Shown piece by piece: positions 33,168 to 44,532 of a stretch of DNA of 64,000 bases. Each line of letters opens with the position of its first letter. Positions within the stretch are counted from its first letter, which is position 1. A program made the translations under genes and the position numbers. The stretch comes from Rhynchosporium graminicola (taxonomy: Eukaryota; Ascomycota; Leotiomycetes; Helotiales; Ploettnerulaceae), in the NCBI GenBank assembly GCA_900074885.1, contig FJUW01000071.1, forward strand, positions 183,913-247,912, given 5' to 3'. Under the pieces are notes generated by a model. It had not been told where the DNA came from, did no database searches, and worked only from the letters and a program-made list of their open reading frames with translations.

Positions 33168-36100
33168 TGGCAAGACTACACAAGGAACTAATCCAAAAAA
33201 TGAAGCTGTTGATCATGAAATGTTCAAAATGAAGTCCTAAGTAGCAGTGACGTAGATGTAATGCACGGGCCAGATTTGGCGGGGTTGATGCCCCCCACCT
33301 GGGCACCGCTGCCTTTGAAGAATTTTACTCCGGTATGAAAATATATGTGTACTAGGGCTCTGCGGCTCTCTTGCGATGTAGGTTGATTATCTTTTTGATT
33401 GTCAGATAAACATATTGTAAGTTGAGCCTCATTCCCCGACTTTTGAAATTTTTGCCTTGTCCGTAGGTACTGTTTGCTACAGGCTGTAATTAAGAGGCAG
33501 TACGTGGCGAGTAAATTCATCTCGGGCAAGGCGATTTGAGGTTTCGGTGTAAGTTCAACAGAATAAACAATCAAAGTCATCAGGAGTGAGTGACATGAAT
33601 GATGGCTTTGGGGAGTATCCCGAGAAGCTCCATGTCATCATTGTCCATTTCCGATAATGAGATATATCTAGCTATTCCTTGATTTTGCCAAGCATCGGTA
33701 CCGGATATATGTGAGGAGAAATACAAAGGGGAAGAAATCCTGAAGTCAATATTGAAGAGTCGGGTGAACGCGTATGAACAGAACGAGTCTAGACGAGCAC
33801 GGGAGCAGAGTCTATATCTGAGCATTGCTTTAGCTATACTTGCAGAGAGCTCGACAAGAAAAGTCAGATGGAAGGGCCCTTCGGGGTTTGCATTTCGAGA
33901 AACTGAAATAGTATAGAACATGATCTCGGTTCTCAGAATCAGCGAAAGCTCAAAGCTTCCATGCCATGCCATGAGGGTATTGGTGCATCGGGGAAGAAAT
34001 TATTGAAGCGGGAGAAGGAGCAGAAGGGCTGTCTAAGCTCAAGTGATGGCCAGCTCGGAATAGTAAAGTAAACCTCAAGGCATTATTGCTTGCTCGTGAT
34101 GCGAAGATGAGATAGACGCGGTAAGGAGAAGTCGAGCTCTCAACTCACGGGGACTGACGCAGCCACAGATTTTGTGACATGCGAGAAGATTTCAGAGACA
34201 GGTATCCCCATTACTAGTGCCGTGGGAGCGAACTCGCAGCCATGAAGCTACTGTGGGCATCATACGAGTCTCCAGCCCTCTCTCGTCGCCTCGTCTTGCT
34301 CTGCTGCTGGGGAAATGGAAACCGTTCGTGAAGGCTGAAGATTGAAGTGAGACAGAGTAACGAGCTATGTCTCAGAACGTGAGACAAAGTGAAGGGGGGC
34401 ACACGTGAACGAAAAGGCGACATGAGCACCGAATTCCTGAAGGCGTTCCCCAGATTCTATGCCGACGTATAATGCCCCATCAAAACTTCAGTGTAAGGTC
34501 TGAATGAGGGGTCCTGCGTAACAACGACACATGGATACATCCTGAGACCATGTGGACGGTGCTATTGCCAACATTCGAAAGACATGGCTTTTGGATATTA
34601 GCGACGACAATGATCGGGCAGGTACGCGTCAAGCCAATTCTGTTCAATCCCGTGATCTTTAGGGTCCTGAACACGACATGTGTCGTCCAGTCAGATGGTA
34701 ACCAGCGGTTTCATTTGTTGTTACACGGAGGCTCGAGGGTGGTGCCGCTCTGTAATACATTGGGCCGAAGCACAGTTTGATGGCTTATGGCTGGGAATAA
34801 ATGTATATCCGAACCATAGATGATCGAGATATTACTGATGGAAACATGCATGGCCAGGGAAAAGGAAATGTCAAAGCCACGTGGAATTTGTTTTTGTGTC
34901 CAGAACGTGGAAGCCATACACAGCAGCCGGGGTATTTAGTCTGCGCCGATCAGTTATCAATGAGAATACCGCCAGCTACAACGGGAATGAAAAAATAGAT
35001 TTATTGAAGCAGCCATGGACCGCCCAGCTGAGTGTAGTGAGATGAGAATAAGTGGCCGGCAGCATCTCGAGTAAGCAAGAAATAAGTCAGCAGGATTGTA
35101 AGGATCGGAAGAACGAGCACTTCGCTGAAGTTTGGTTACCGACGGCACACACTTGCATGTCCGCAGAGCACAACAGATACGCATTGAGCATTGTTCGCTA
35201 TGAGGGAGACCGAAAGAATGATACTGGAAATCTCCCAACGTCATGGGTATGTATGGTTCAAGATGAATCCGACCTGCTTCATTCGCTTCCAGATGATTTG
35301 GACTTTGGGTCAACTGCAGCTGACGGGCTTGTTGCGCACTTGTGACAGCGTAGATCAATGCGGGTCGATGGTTCTTTCCTTGGGGAGATTTGCCCCTGGT
35401 ATTCCAGTCAGCTCTTCCTGACAATAAGCTGTGTAACGGAAGGGCATGGCACGTGAAAGGAATACAGAAAAAAAATTGGTCTGGAAGCAGACGGATGTGG
35501 TTGCTATATGCAGATGATTATTGGGGATATATTGCAACAAAGAGGCTGCATGCAGACGTGTTGGAGAACGATGGATACACATGGTTGAATGTAATGAGGG
35601 ACTGCAGAACGAGGCTGAAGCTGAGCTGGGTCGGATAAACTGTGAGACCGGACGCACCACGTGATGACTGCACTACGCATATTAAGGCTGAACTAAAGGG
35701 TGAGCTAGACTAGCTCAAGGTTCCTCGATCGACAAGATCGCGCCAAGGATCTCCACTCTATCTAGATCGACGGGGCAGTCGTGCTGTATGTATTCCATGT
35801 CATGTTCATCTGCTACGATAGCAGAGTTTCTTGATTTGACATGAAGATCGAGAAACTGCGGCAGCGTCAGACAACCCTACCAACAGCCTGCACAGCATGG
35901 CATGGCAGAGCTATTGAGCACTTCGTACATAGGCCTTTTATCGGCTTGATTAAGGAAACGAAAACGCTTTGAGGCGGAGGGAAATGAAAGCACCGTGAAG
36001 ACTAGGTACCGCCTACGTAGCTACTAGCTACTCTGAGGTACCTGTCTATCTACATAGTGCCCGGGTAGGTGAGTGGGAATTCGCCGTCTCCGTGCCGATC

Positions 36101-37659
36101 AATAAGGTTTCTTTCGGTGAAACCGTGAAACCGATCAAGTAGAATTACTACCTTAGCTTAGTTCTGCAACTCATGAATGAATGGTGCCTGAGGAGTGTTG
36201 CTGGCGGTTCGACGCGGCAGACGCGAACATCAACATGAGAAATCAAAAACAGAAACGAGAACCATGCGGCTAGACCGAGGGAGAGTGGATGAGTATGGAG
36301 CCAGGGGGTCCCTATGCAGGCAAGGAAGCGATTTAAAGTATATATCAGTGCATTTTTTTCACATTCACATTCACATTTACACTGACATGGGAGTGACGGT
36401 GACGGTGACGGGTGCGGGTGACGACGTGCTTACAAGTAAGTCTACTGGGTAGGTAAGCCACATGTACAGTATCACGGAGAACTACGAAAGTAACATGAAT
36501 ATACTGATGCACGTATCTCCCGAAGGTAGTCGAGGTGTGAATTCTCCCGAATTGAATTGCCCGGGACCCTAGGACAGGTCCCTTCCTCCCTTCCTTCCCG
36601 TACTAGGTATCATACTTGCTTGTATCGTGAGTCAATCCGGGCCATGGAACTGCTTGCTTCCTCGGGTCCTATAAATTACCTCTTTGCTTTTATCGACTGG
36701 GTAAGATTACCATCTCGTCTGCACTTGCTACAGTATACCTGTTGGTTGGTAGGCAGGGTAGGTGCGGATGAATGAATACAAGTTCGGTTCCACTCCAATT
36801 TCCGTTTCTCCTTTCAACTACTCCTAAACAAGTCTGTCTGTCTACCTTGGTACCCACACCTAACGACTTAGGGACCTTCCGTACGTCTCCCGATCCCCTT
36901 CCGCTGCAAGATCTAGGTACTCCACTCCACTAGGGCATCTACATCTCCTTCTACTTCATCTAGACATCTGGTATGTACAGTAGCGAAACACAACACAACA
37001 AGCTTTTACCGAATCGAATCGAATCTCGTTTCAACTCCCCTGCTCCCGTCTAGCTAGTGGCTAGTGGTCCGTAGTGGAGACCCCAAGCCCAATGCGGCAT
37101 CAATGAGCGCATGATATCTGACTCTCCACATCAGCCCTTACAGTACTTTACCAAGTCGACTCACATCGATTCTACCTACCAACCTCCAACCTACATACAT
37201 ACATACATACATACCATCCCGGTATTTCCCCCCNCCCCCCGCGTCGTCATACAGGAAAGAAAATAAATCTCGTCTCGTCGTGTGCGCCGTCGTGTGTTCA
37301 GTTTTGGTATCCAAATCCAAGTCAGCATATCGATTTATAATTCCCTCCACCTCCACCACCACAACCTCAATCTCCTCGTGGTTACACATCGACCTGTGCT
37401 CTACACCCTGTCACACTTCTAGACGTCGTTCTTTTTCTGGACATTCTTCTCATCAGCTCAGGCGTGCACTTGTGTATCCCATCTCAAACAGGCGTCCACA
37501 GCGACATTTCACCCCACGAGGATTCCACGAGGAGATCCTTACGCCTCGCCTCCTACGGTACAAAAAGTACTAGACCGATCCCGAATATCGGCACGTCCCT
37601 GGCTGCTCGCAGTGCTCAAAATATAAAGTCCGGCTACACTTCCTACCTCAGACGTGCAT
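33168..37659. other. 4.5-kb stretch without a recognisable gene
   Basis: No conserved coding frame was found on either strand. The longest frames (for example 33580-33972 minus, 130 codons; 34957-35424 minus) have no domain and overlap others. The right half (36,000 on) is the long upstream region of the cryptochrome gene. It contains hexamer and tetramer repeats (CACATT at about 36,360, GACGGT at about 36,393, CATA at 37192-37215) and a C-run with one N at 37233. Confidence 0.45.
37192..37215. repeat. (CATA)n microsatellite in the cryptochrome leader
   Basis: About five and a half perfect tetramers lie 450 bp before the cryptochrome start, next to a poly-C run containing an N (37233). Confidence 0.8.
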
Positions 37660-39804
37660 ATGTACAGATCCCTCGCGCGAATTGGGACAAGGCAATTTCC
37701 AACCTCACCAATCTCTTCCTTCAAATTTCACGTCTCCACCAACACCAAGATGTCAGACTCCAAAGTCCTCATCTATCTCATGCGGAGAGATCTCCGGGTT
37801 TCCGATAACCCGGTTCTCAACTCGCTCGTGACATCCAAGAAGCACGGATTCACACATCTTTTGCCACTCTACGTTCTCAGTGCCCAGCAATTGGAGACTA
37901 GTGGCTTCATTGCTGATAGCAATACGAAGAGTCCGTACCGTGAAGCAAGAAGCAAGGTGGGCGGCTTCTGGCGAACTGGTCCTCATCGCGTGACTTTCCT
38001 GGCCGAGTGTATCTACGATCTGAAAGAGGGTCTTGAGAAAGTCGGAAGCGGATTGTGTCTCCGAGTCGGAACAGTCGGCGATGTCGTTGATGACATGCTG
38101 CGGAAGTTCAAGGAGAAGGGTGGGCTGAAGGCTGGTGCCGTATGGATGATTGGGGAGGAAGGTGTCGAAGAAGCTGGAGAAGAATCACAAGTGAAGAAAG
38201 CCTGTAGGGAGGCGGATGTTGAGTTCAAGCTGTGGAATGATGAGAAGTATCTCATTGACGAGTGAGTATCACGAGATTTCCAGCCAAAAACTTGAACACA
38301 AATCGCTGACCTGACTAGTCGCGATGTTCCATTTGACAACATTGACGAACTCTCAGATGTCTTCACAACTTATCGGAAGACAGTTGAGCCACTTCGCGAA
38401 AGTCCCAGGAAGGTCCTCCCAACACCGACCAAAGGCTCTTTACCACCATTCCCTCCAACCTCATCAACTCCAGAACAACGTTCTCCATTTACCATCCCAA
38501 ACAGTCTTGAGACCCTTCAATCATCTCTTCTGAAGCCACTCCAAGCGCAGGACCTAGTCAAGAACCCGCCATCATATCCCAAGGAAACTAAATCCGCCCA
38601 TCCTTTCCTAGGTGGTGAGACCCAAGCCCACGACCGACTCAACTATCTGATCAAAAGCGGCAACGTCACAAATTACAAAGACACGCGGAATGGTCTTCTT
38701 GGACACGACTTTTCAACCAAATTCTCCGCCTACCTAGCACTAGGCTGTATCACAGCGCGCCAAATTCACTCCAACCTCCTGGCCTTTGAAGACGGCACTA
38801 ACGACACCTTCAAGGGAGGAAACGGCTATGGTAAAGGCGAAAACGCCGGCACGAAAAGTATCCGATTCGAGCTCCTTTGGCGCGATTACATGCGTCTCTG
38901 CACCCGCAAATTCGGACCTAAACTCTTCCGTCTTTCAGGATTTAAAGCCGAGGGCGAGGAGAAATGGTCTACGCCTGCCAAACCCGCACCTGGTGTCTCC
39001 TCGCAACAAGTCCGTGATCAGATCGAGCGTTTCCTCAACGGTACGACTGGAATGGGTCTCATTGATGCTAGTATGAGGGAGATGTACCACACAGGTTATA
39101 CCTCCAACCGCGCACGTCAAAATGTCGCTTCCTTCCTTACTAAACATTTAAAGATCGACTGGCGTATCGGTGCAGAGTGGTACGAGTCTATGTTAGTCGA
39201 CTATGATCTCTCTTCCAATTGGGGCAACTGGCAGTACGTCGCAGGGGTGGGGAACGACCCGCGCGGCGACAACAGGATCTTCAACCCGGTGAAGCAAGCG
39301 TTCGATTATGATCCTGAGGGCGACTACATCAAAGCCTGGGTTCCGGAACTGCAGAAATTGACGGAGCCCGCTGAGGTGTTCCAGGCGTGGACGGTGAGGG
39401 AGGATGTGAGGAAGGAGAAGGGATTGCAGGGGTTGAATTGGGTCGAGAATCCGTTGTTGAGGATTAATTTCACGGTTAACAAGAGGGGGAGGAATGGGGG
39501 GAAGAGAGGAGGTGGTGGTGGAGGAAGTGGGAGGGGGGAGTATGGTCATGGTCATGGAGGTGGTAGATTTAATGAGCAGGATGGGAGGAGGTATTATGCC
39601 AATAATAACCGGAATGGGGGTGGTGAGAGCGGGAGGGGAGGAGGTGGGTATGGAGGGGGAGGCGGATATGCAGGACGAGGGTATGGGAGTTCGAGGGGGC
39701 ATTTGAAGGGTAATGGGTATGGGAGCGGACGAGGTGGTGGTGGAAGGGAGTTCAGGACAGGTATGATGGATAAGGTTACTGAGTACGAGCAGTCTACGCA
39801 ATGA
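37660..39804 (+). CDS. DASH-type cryptochrome
   Basis: Exons 37660-38261 and 38319-39804 (57-nt intron, GTGAGT donor, CTGAC branch, CTAG acceptor) encode 695 aa. A photolyase-type antenna domain starts at K-V-L-I-Y-L-M-R-R-D-L-R. The FAD-binding domain holds F-E-L-L-W-R-D-Y and T-G-Y-T-S-N-R-A-R-Q-N-V-A-S-F (from residue 459), then W-G-N-W-Q-Y-V-A-G-V-G-N-D-P-R, all diagnostic of CRY-DASH. The family binds FAD and a folate antenna, acts as a blue-light receptor and repairs pyrimidine dimers in single-stranded DNA. Residues about 592-685 are an RGG/GGG-rich tail. The first 30 residues, before a second ATG (37750, M-S-D-S-K), are rich in R, K and S with no acid, like a mitochondrial presequence; two products are possible. 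Confidence 0.93.
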
Positions 39805-40442
39805 GAAAGCCTCTATTGGGTGGTAACCTCGAAGTGAGGATAATTTACGGAGAAAAATTGTGGAAGCCGAGAAGGAGAAAGTTGTAGACCCGAAGATTTG
39901 CATTCAAAGCATAATCGCATCACTGGCATTTCAAGGCCGGGGCGTTTTTGGGAGCATGGAATTGTTGTTTCCTGAGGAGAGGGTGTTGGACGGACGAGTC
40001 AAGGTATGGAGAAGACTAGAAGGATTTGGAAGGAAAATGGTATTCGCATCGTATTATGGCTCCTTTGTCTTTTCTTCGTTGTATATTATCCTACTTAGCG
40101 GATGCAATACTATTTATCTATGATGGGCCTTCCGGGGAATTATGAATGTTATCCAAAGTGAGGACATGGACAATTCACGTCCCGGTACTAGCTCAGCTAG
40201 GTACCTCTATCCTCAATACCTTCTGTATTGTTAAATAACCTACCCTTTTCACTAGTCTGATCACATCTGCACTCCTTTACCCTCCAACCAACCACAAACA
40301 ACCCCCCTCCGGCGGTTTTCCAATTGCCAATCACGTCTGCCAGCCAGCCAGCCAGCTTATCTCATTATACCATACTATATCATTACATTACACTCCTAGC
40401 CTACCTCACAGGCAAACGCAGGTGTAAAATTACCCGTCATGT
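39805..40442. other. 3' region of the cryptochrome gene, no gene seen
   Basis: This holds short frames only, and pyrimidine-rich and CCAG-repeat sequence near 40,340. It leads into the inverted-repeat element at 40443. Confidence 0.45.
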
Positions 40443-40908
40443 GACAGTCTCTGGACGGTTCAGTATATGAATAGAGACAAAATAAGGGAATCACTAAGAG
40501 ATGGGTCTCTACCGGTTCCTTGGTAAGAATAGTCTTAAAAGGGGAATGATGCTAGAGCCAGGAACGATTCAAAAGGCCAAGAATGAACGGTAGTAAATAG
40601 CAGATGTAGAGTAAGAATTTAAGTACTCTCCTTCAACGGTACTCCGGTAGGTTCTACATAGAGTAATCCATTACCCAGAGTGTACTTTTGCTAAATCGAC
40701 TGAGTATTAACTCCTTTCGATTATTATGTTCAATTTGATAAGCTAATATCGATACTGAAGTTATAGATAATAGATAATAGATGTGAGTAACTAATTCTAC
40801 TCTTAGTACTTGAATTAAAGGCACGAGAAATTCACTTACTTAATAACTGTCTCCTAGTGATTCCCTATGTAGGGGACCATTTATACCCGGAACCGTCCTC
40901 TGACCGTC
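40443..40908. mobile_element. MITE-like inverted-repeat element (466 bp)
   Basis: The ends are imperfect inverted repeats of about 55-60 bp. On the left are GACAGTCTCTGGACGGTTC (from 40443) and GGGAATCACTA (from 40486). On the right, read in reverse, are GACGGTCAGAGGACGGTTC (from 40908) and GGGAATCACTA (from 40865). The matching blocks occur in the same order with similar spacing on both arms. The interior is non-coding and AT-rich. I find no convincing target duplication, so it could also be a structured regulatory element. Confidence 0.5.
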
Positions 40909-41153
40909 CTTTAACTATTCTGTGCCGTTCAAATAGCCCTGCCCTTGCCTCCAAGGTAGTCGGTTCGGCATGACGCACGCACCAATACAAGACAACCCAC
41001 TGCCTCCACCTCAATGTTCCACTTTGCCTACTATTTGTTTCCGTCTATCAGCTACTATTCATCATCTATAATCTACTACCAGGAATCCTGTCTCCTCTCC
41101 ACCTCTTTAGCTCAGGTCCTCAGCCCTCCACAGCCTCATAGCCTCACACTGTC

Positions 41154-41933
41154 ATGGCTTCCCAAGACCTCAACCACGAAACCGCAAGCAATGATGAGAT
41201 AGCTGCCTACTGTTCGAATGCAGACCATGCATCTCTTAGCGAAGCGTGCTACGATATTCACGTTGTGAAGCTATCTGAAGATGCAGTTGTAAAGTTTGGT
41301 CTGAACGTCAAGGAAGAGGAGGCGACCAGTCTTAGACGAGCCTACGAACTTGTTGATCAGGATATCGTGCGTATTCAGATTGCTTATCGGTTTTTTATCA
41401 AAGCTCAGCAAGGCTATATTGTGATGGAACACATGCATGGCAGAGTTCTCCAGCCTGTTGAAGAGCCTGTCGTGGTAAGGAGAATCGCCGATATTCTCGC
41501 CTATCTTACGACTATATGCGGCTCTGTACCTGGTCCACTAGGTGGCGGTGTGTCATGTGGTATCCTCTGGTCCGAACACAGTGAGGAACCGCTCCTTCAT
41601 TCATTTGAAGAGATGGAAGATTGGTTCAATAGGAGGTTACGGAAACAGGATCATAGATTAAGATTCGGCGAATCTGTATTGGTTTTGTGTCATCTTGATT
41701 TGGCTCCACGAAATTTTCTCTTGCTCGAGGATGGTTCTGTGTGTCTGCTTGATTGGGCCTCGGCTGGGTTTTGTCCAAGAGTCTTCGAAGAATGTGCAAT
41801 AAGAGTCGCACGCGGATTGAAGGATTCTTTCGATGAAGATGCCCTCAAACCGAAAGACTTATCCGAGAAGGAGGAGGTTCAGATAAGTTCAATGATGCAA
41901 GCGTACTACAACTCTGTGCGATACCATTCGTAA
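41154..41933 (+). CDS. APH/choline-kinase-family phosphotransferase-like protein
   Basis: A single-exon gene for a 259-aa protein with the aminoglycoside-phosphotransferase fold of small-molecule kinases, common and numerous in filamentous fungi. H-L-D-L-A-P-R-N at 180-187 is the catalytic loop (HxDxxxxN, with D182 the base). D200 in L-L-D-W-A is the metal-binding aspartate. The lysine of V-V-K-F-G near residues 41-47 is the likely ATP contact, and I-V-M-E-H-M-H-G is the hinge region. All key residues are present, so it may be active. The substrate is unknown; fungal members rarely act on aminoglycosides. At 259 aa it is on the short side. A pyrimidine-rich 5' leader (41,000-41,150) precedes the ATG. 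Confidence 0.85.
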   Translation: MASQDLNHETASNDEIAAYCSNADHASLSEACYDIHVVKLSEDAVVKFGLNVKEEEATSLRRAYELVDQDIVRIQIAYRFFIKAQQGYIVMEHMHGRVLQPVEEPVVVRRIADILAYLTTICGSVPGPLGGGVSCGILWSEHSEEPLLHSFEEMEDWFNRRLRKQDHRLRFGESVLVLCHLDLAPRNFLLLEDGSVCLLDWASAGFCPRVFEECAIRVARGLKDSFDEDALKPKDLSEKEEVQISSMMQAYYNSVRYHS

Positions 41934-44398
41934 GGAGAATTCTTTCCTCTTATGTGACTTTTCCTCACTGTATCTACAGCAAACCCAAACAGACAATACA
42001 CATCGCCCTAGATCTGGGGCACGACGTCGACAATATCCCTGTCAATGATTGATGACCGAAGTCGCAGCTTTGGTCCCACACCAGGTGTGCTGCCATGGCT
42101 TCCTTCTTTCGCGGAGTATAACAAAGGTGCAGCGAGATCAAGAGAAAGATATCTTCTGGTGGTAAATGGAGCAACACTTTGCCCCTCTAAGCTGAGCCTC
42201 GTCGCTGCTGCTGAGCTGGCATCATTCAGCCACCATGGCTGCAGACAGCACTATCAGTGGGCAAGGTCCGGTCGTAAGCTCGCACCCAATCTCTTTTCTC
42301 TTAGTCCTCGTGATCGCGATTTCTGCTGACCCTTGATGCTCATCAGCCTCAATAGTTGTCGAAAACCTGAAATACCAGTGACCAGAGTAAAGTGGGTTTC
42401 TCTTCAGCGGTGTACACGTCAGACGAATTCGAGGCTTGAGCCAAAGGACATAATACTCTGCTATCTAGAGTCATAGACTAAGACTCCAGGAAATGTCCAG
42501 CTCAAGCTTGCTTTTGATTGTGGCATATGCTCATCATCTACGGTGCTGTCTTGTGTTTTCTAATCGAGTTCAAATGTTTCAAAGTGCGCCGATGAGGTCG
42601 CACATTGACCAGGTTTATCGGGCTGTATTATTATCGGGCCGTGACAGACGACAAAACTCTTCCCCTGTGATCGGAGAAGTCCGTTGCCCCATTACTCTTT
42701 CAAGTGATTCATACCGAACAGGCAATACCATTGGGTCTTAAATCATGCTTACGCTAGAGATGTCGAAACGCTACTCAAAGGTCAGATTTCAGCATTGTGA
42801 TGTATAGACGAATCAGATTCTCATTTGTTTATAACTGAGCTGATAAAAATACCGTGTCTTTGGGTAGGCCCTTAGCGAACTTGGTTCTTCCTCCCACTCC
42901 GATACAGATTTTTGCTCTAATTTAATATGCTTGCTTCATGGTTGTATGCCCAAGTAGTATCGACTCTATGTTTCTCAATTATCGCTCTTATAGACGGAAT
43001 GCTTCCAGCGATGACTGAAAATGCAAGTGCAACATGCGGAGCTTGACTTGCGTCAATTAGTGAAGGTCTCTGGTGCTTGGCTGAGCCTGAAGGTCTAGAA
43101 AGTTTCAAGTCTGTCATATTAATTAAGACTATCAGGGAATTTTCCCACTCCCAGTAGGCTTGAGGGGTTGATTCAAAGGGTAAATGCAGGAGGTATTATC
43201 TTGTTGACGCGAGCTAGTATGGTTCGTTGTCCAGGTAGAGCAAGACCACAATCCTAATCGAGTACGCAGCTGAAAGAGCAGGTGAACCTGAGGAAAGCTA
43301 TCAAGATTCACAGAGATTTTTCTTCCTAACTTTAGAGAACTAGGCCAAACATTTTCGTCAGAATTTACTATCCTAGCATGGGATAATCTTACTGATTGGC
43401 AAAAGACTCTTGTTTGAGTTCTCCTCTGTGCTGCTAACAGTCAAGCAGCACTCTAGGCTAAGTAGCTGAGCAGCTATTAGACTAAAGTTTCAATCAAATC
43501 ATCGCAGCCCTGGATGTTCTGCACCTAACTTTTTGGAAATTCGACCTTGGACAGCTACGAAAGTCCTATCATTCCATACAAAAGACGTGGGGTCGTGTGC
43601 CCAGCTGAATGAGTATTCTTTGGCTTGTCACAATCTTTCCCCTCTCCCTGAAGATAAAGAATAAACTTAGCATATTTCAAGAGACCTATATCAAAGGGTC
43701 GCGTCAGGAATGGTGGCTTTCAAAGTAGTGTCTTCTTGGGGCTCGCCAAGCCTTTCCTAGCATAATTCATATTCGACTCGAGGTAGATGATTGACCTTCG
43801 ATTTTGCTTAACAGATGAGCTATGGTTAAAATAACAGGGCAATCTCACAAGAACAAGGTTCTCTACCTAGTAGTACTTCGCTAGACTATCATTTGATCGT
43901 TAGAGCAGCATATTCCTACACAAGATTAATAAATTAGTCACAAGAGGTACCCCGTGTCGCAGAAATACTTCACGCTTGACAAAAATACTCAACCAATCGA
44001 AGTCAAAATCAGACGCTATTCGAGTGAAGTCTTGTTTGATGTATTCCGCGTCAAACTTTTCCGGAATTCGAAAGGCAGACGCCACACTCTTCAAGTGTTT
44101 GGTTTGAACACCAACACTAACTACCACTGACAAGATCCCCTCTCAGCTAAGTATCGATGATCAGGAGCGCCTCCTTTGATGAATTACTTCCTTTTCATGA
44201 AAATGGACATATCCTTCGAGGCTTCTGCCAAGTTGGTCTTTGTAGGTCGCAGAGGGGGTTCAGCCCTGCTCCTCTGAAGAAAATTTTCCCACAAGCGGAA
44301 GTCACCTTTTTCTCCTCGCCTCCCCCAACTCTTCTTCTTCTTCATCATCGACACAACACACAGCACCAATAACACAACATCTCCATTAACTGCGTATC
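41934..44398. other. 2.4-kb stretch without an intact gene
   Basis: Nothing intact is seen. A minus-strand open stretch at about 44,120-43,900 (containing F-R-I-P-E-K-F-D-A-E-Y-I-K-Q) has protein-like composition but no ATG and no known domain, so it may be a gene relic. Bases 44,320-44,398 are pyrimidine-rich then CA-rich, like a fungal 5' leader. Confidence 0.4.
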
Positions 44399-44532
44399 AT
44401 GGTGTATCATCAGCCATCCGTATACTCTTGTCCTCGTTCTTCTTCACTTGCAAGACCTGATGATCGCGAAGCTTGCTCGATCGTTGGTAGGGCAACGCGA
44501 CGAACTCTCCATCAGGCAGATCTGATCTCGCA
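44399..44532 (+). CDS. Possible first exon of an unidentified gene
   Basis: An ATG after a CAACA-rich leader opens 44 codons (M-V-Y-H-Q-P-S-V-Y-S) that run into a consensus donor, GTAAGT, at 44533. I could not find a convincing downstream exon, since acceptors near 44,632 and 44,662 lead to short frames. It may be the surviving start of a decayed gene. Confidence 0.25.

Noticed and set aside
33580..33972. 130-codon minus frame with an ATG
   Set aside because: No domain, no splice context and ordinary length for chance in this composition. Left out as a gene.
37750..39804. Start of the cryptochrome at the second ATG only
   Set aside because: The in-frame upstream ATG at 37660 adds a presequence-like stretch. 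I kept the longer form and note the second start as an alternative.
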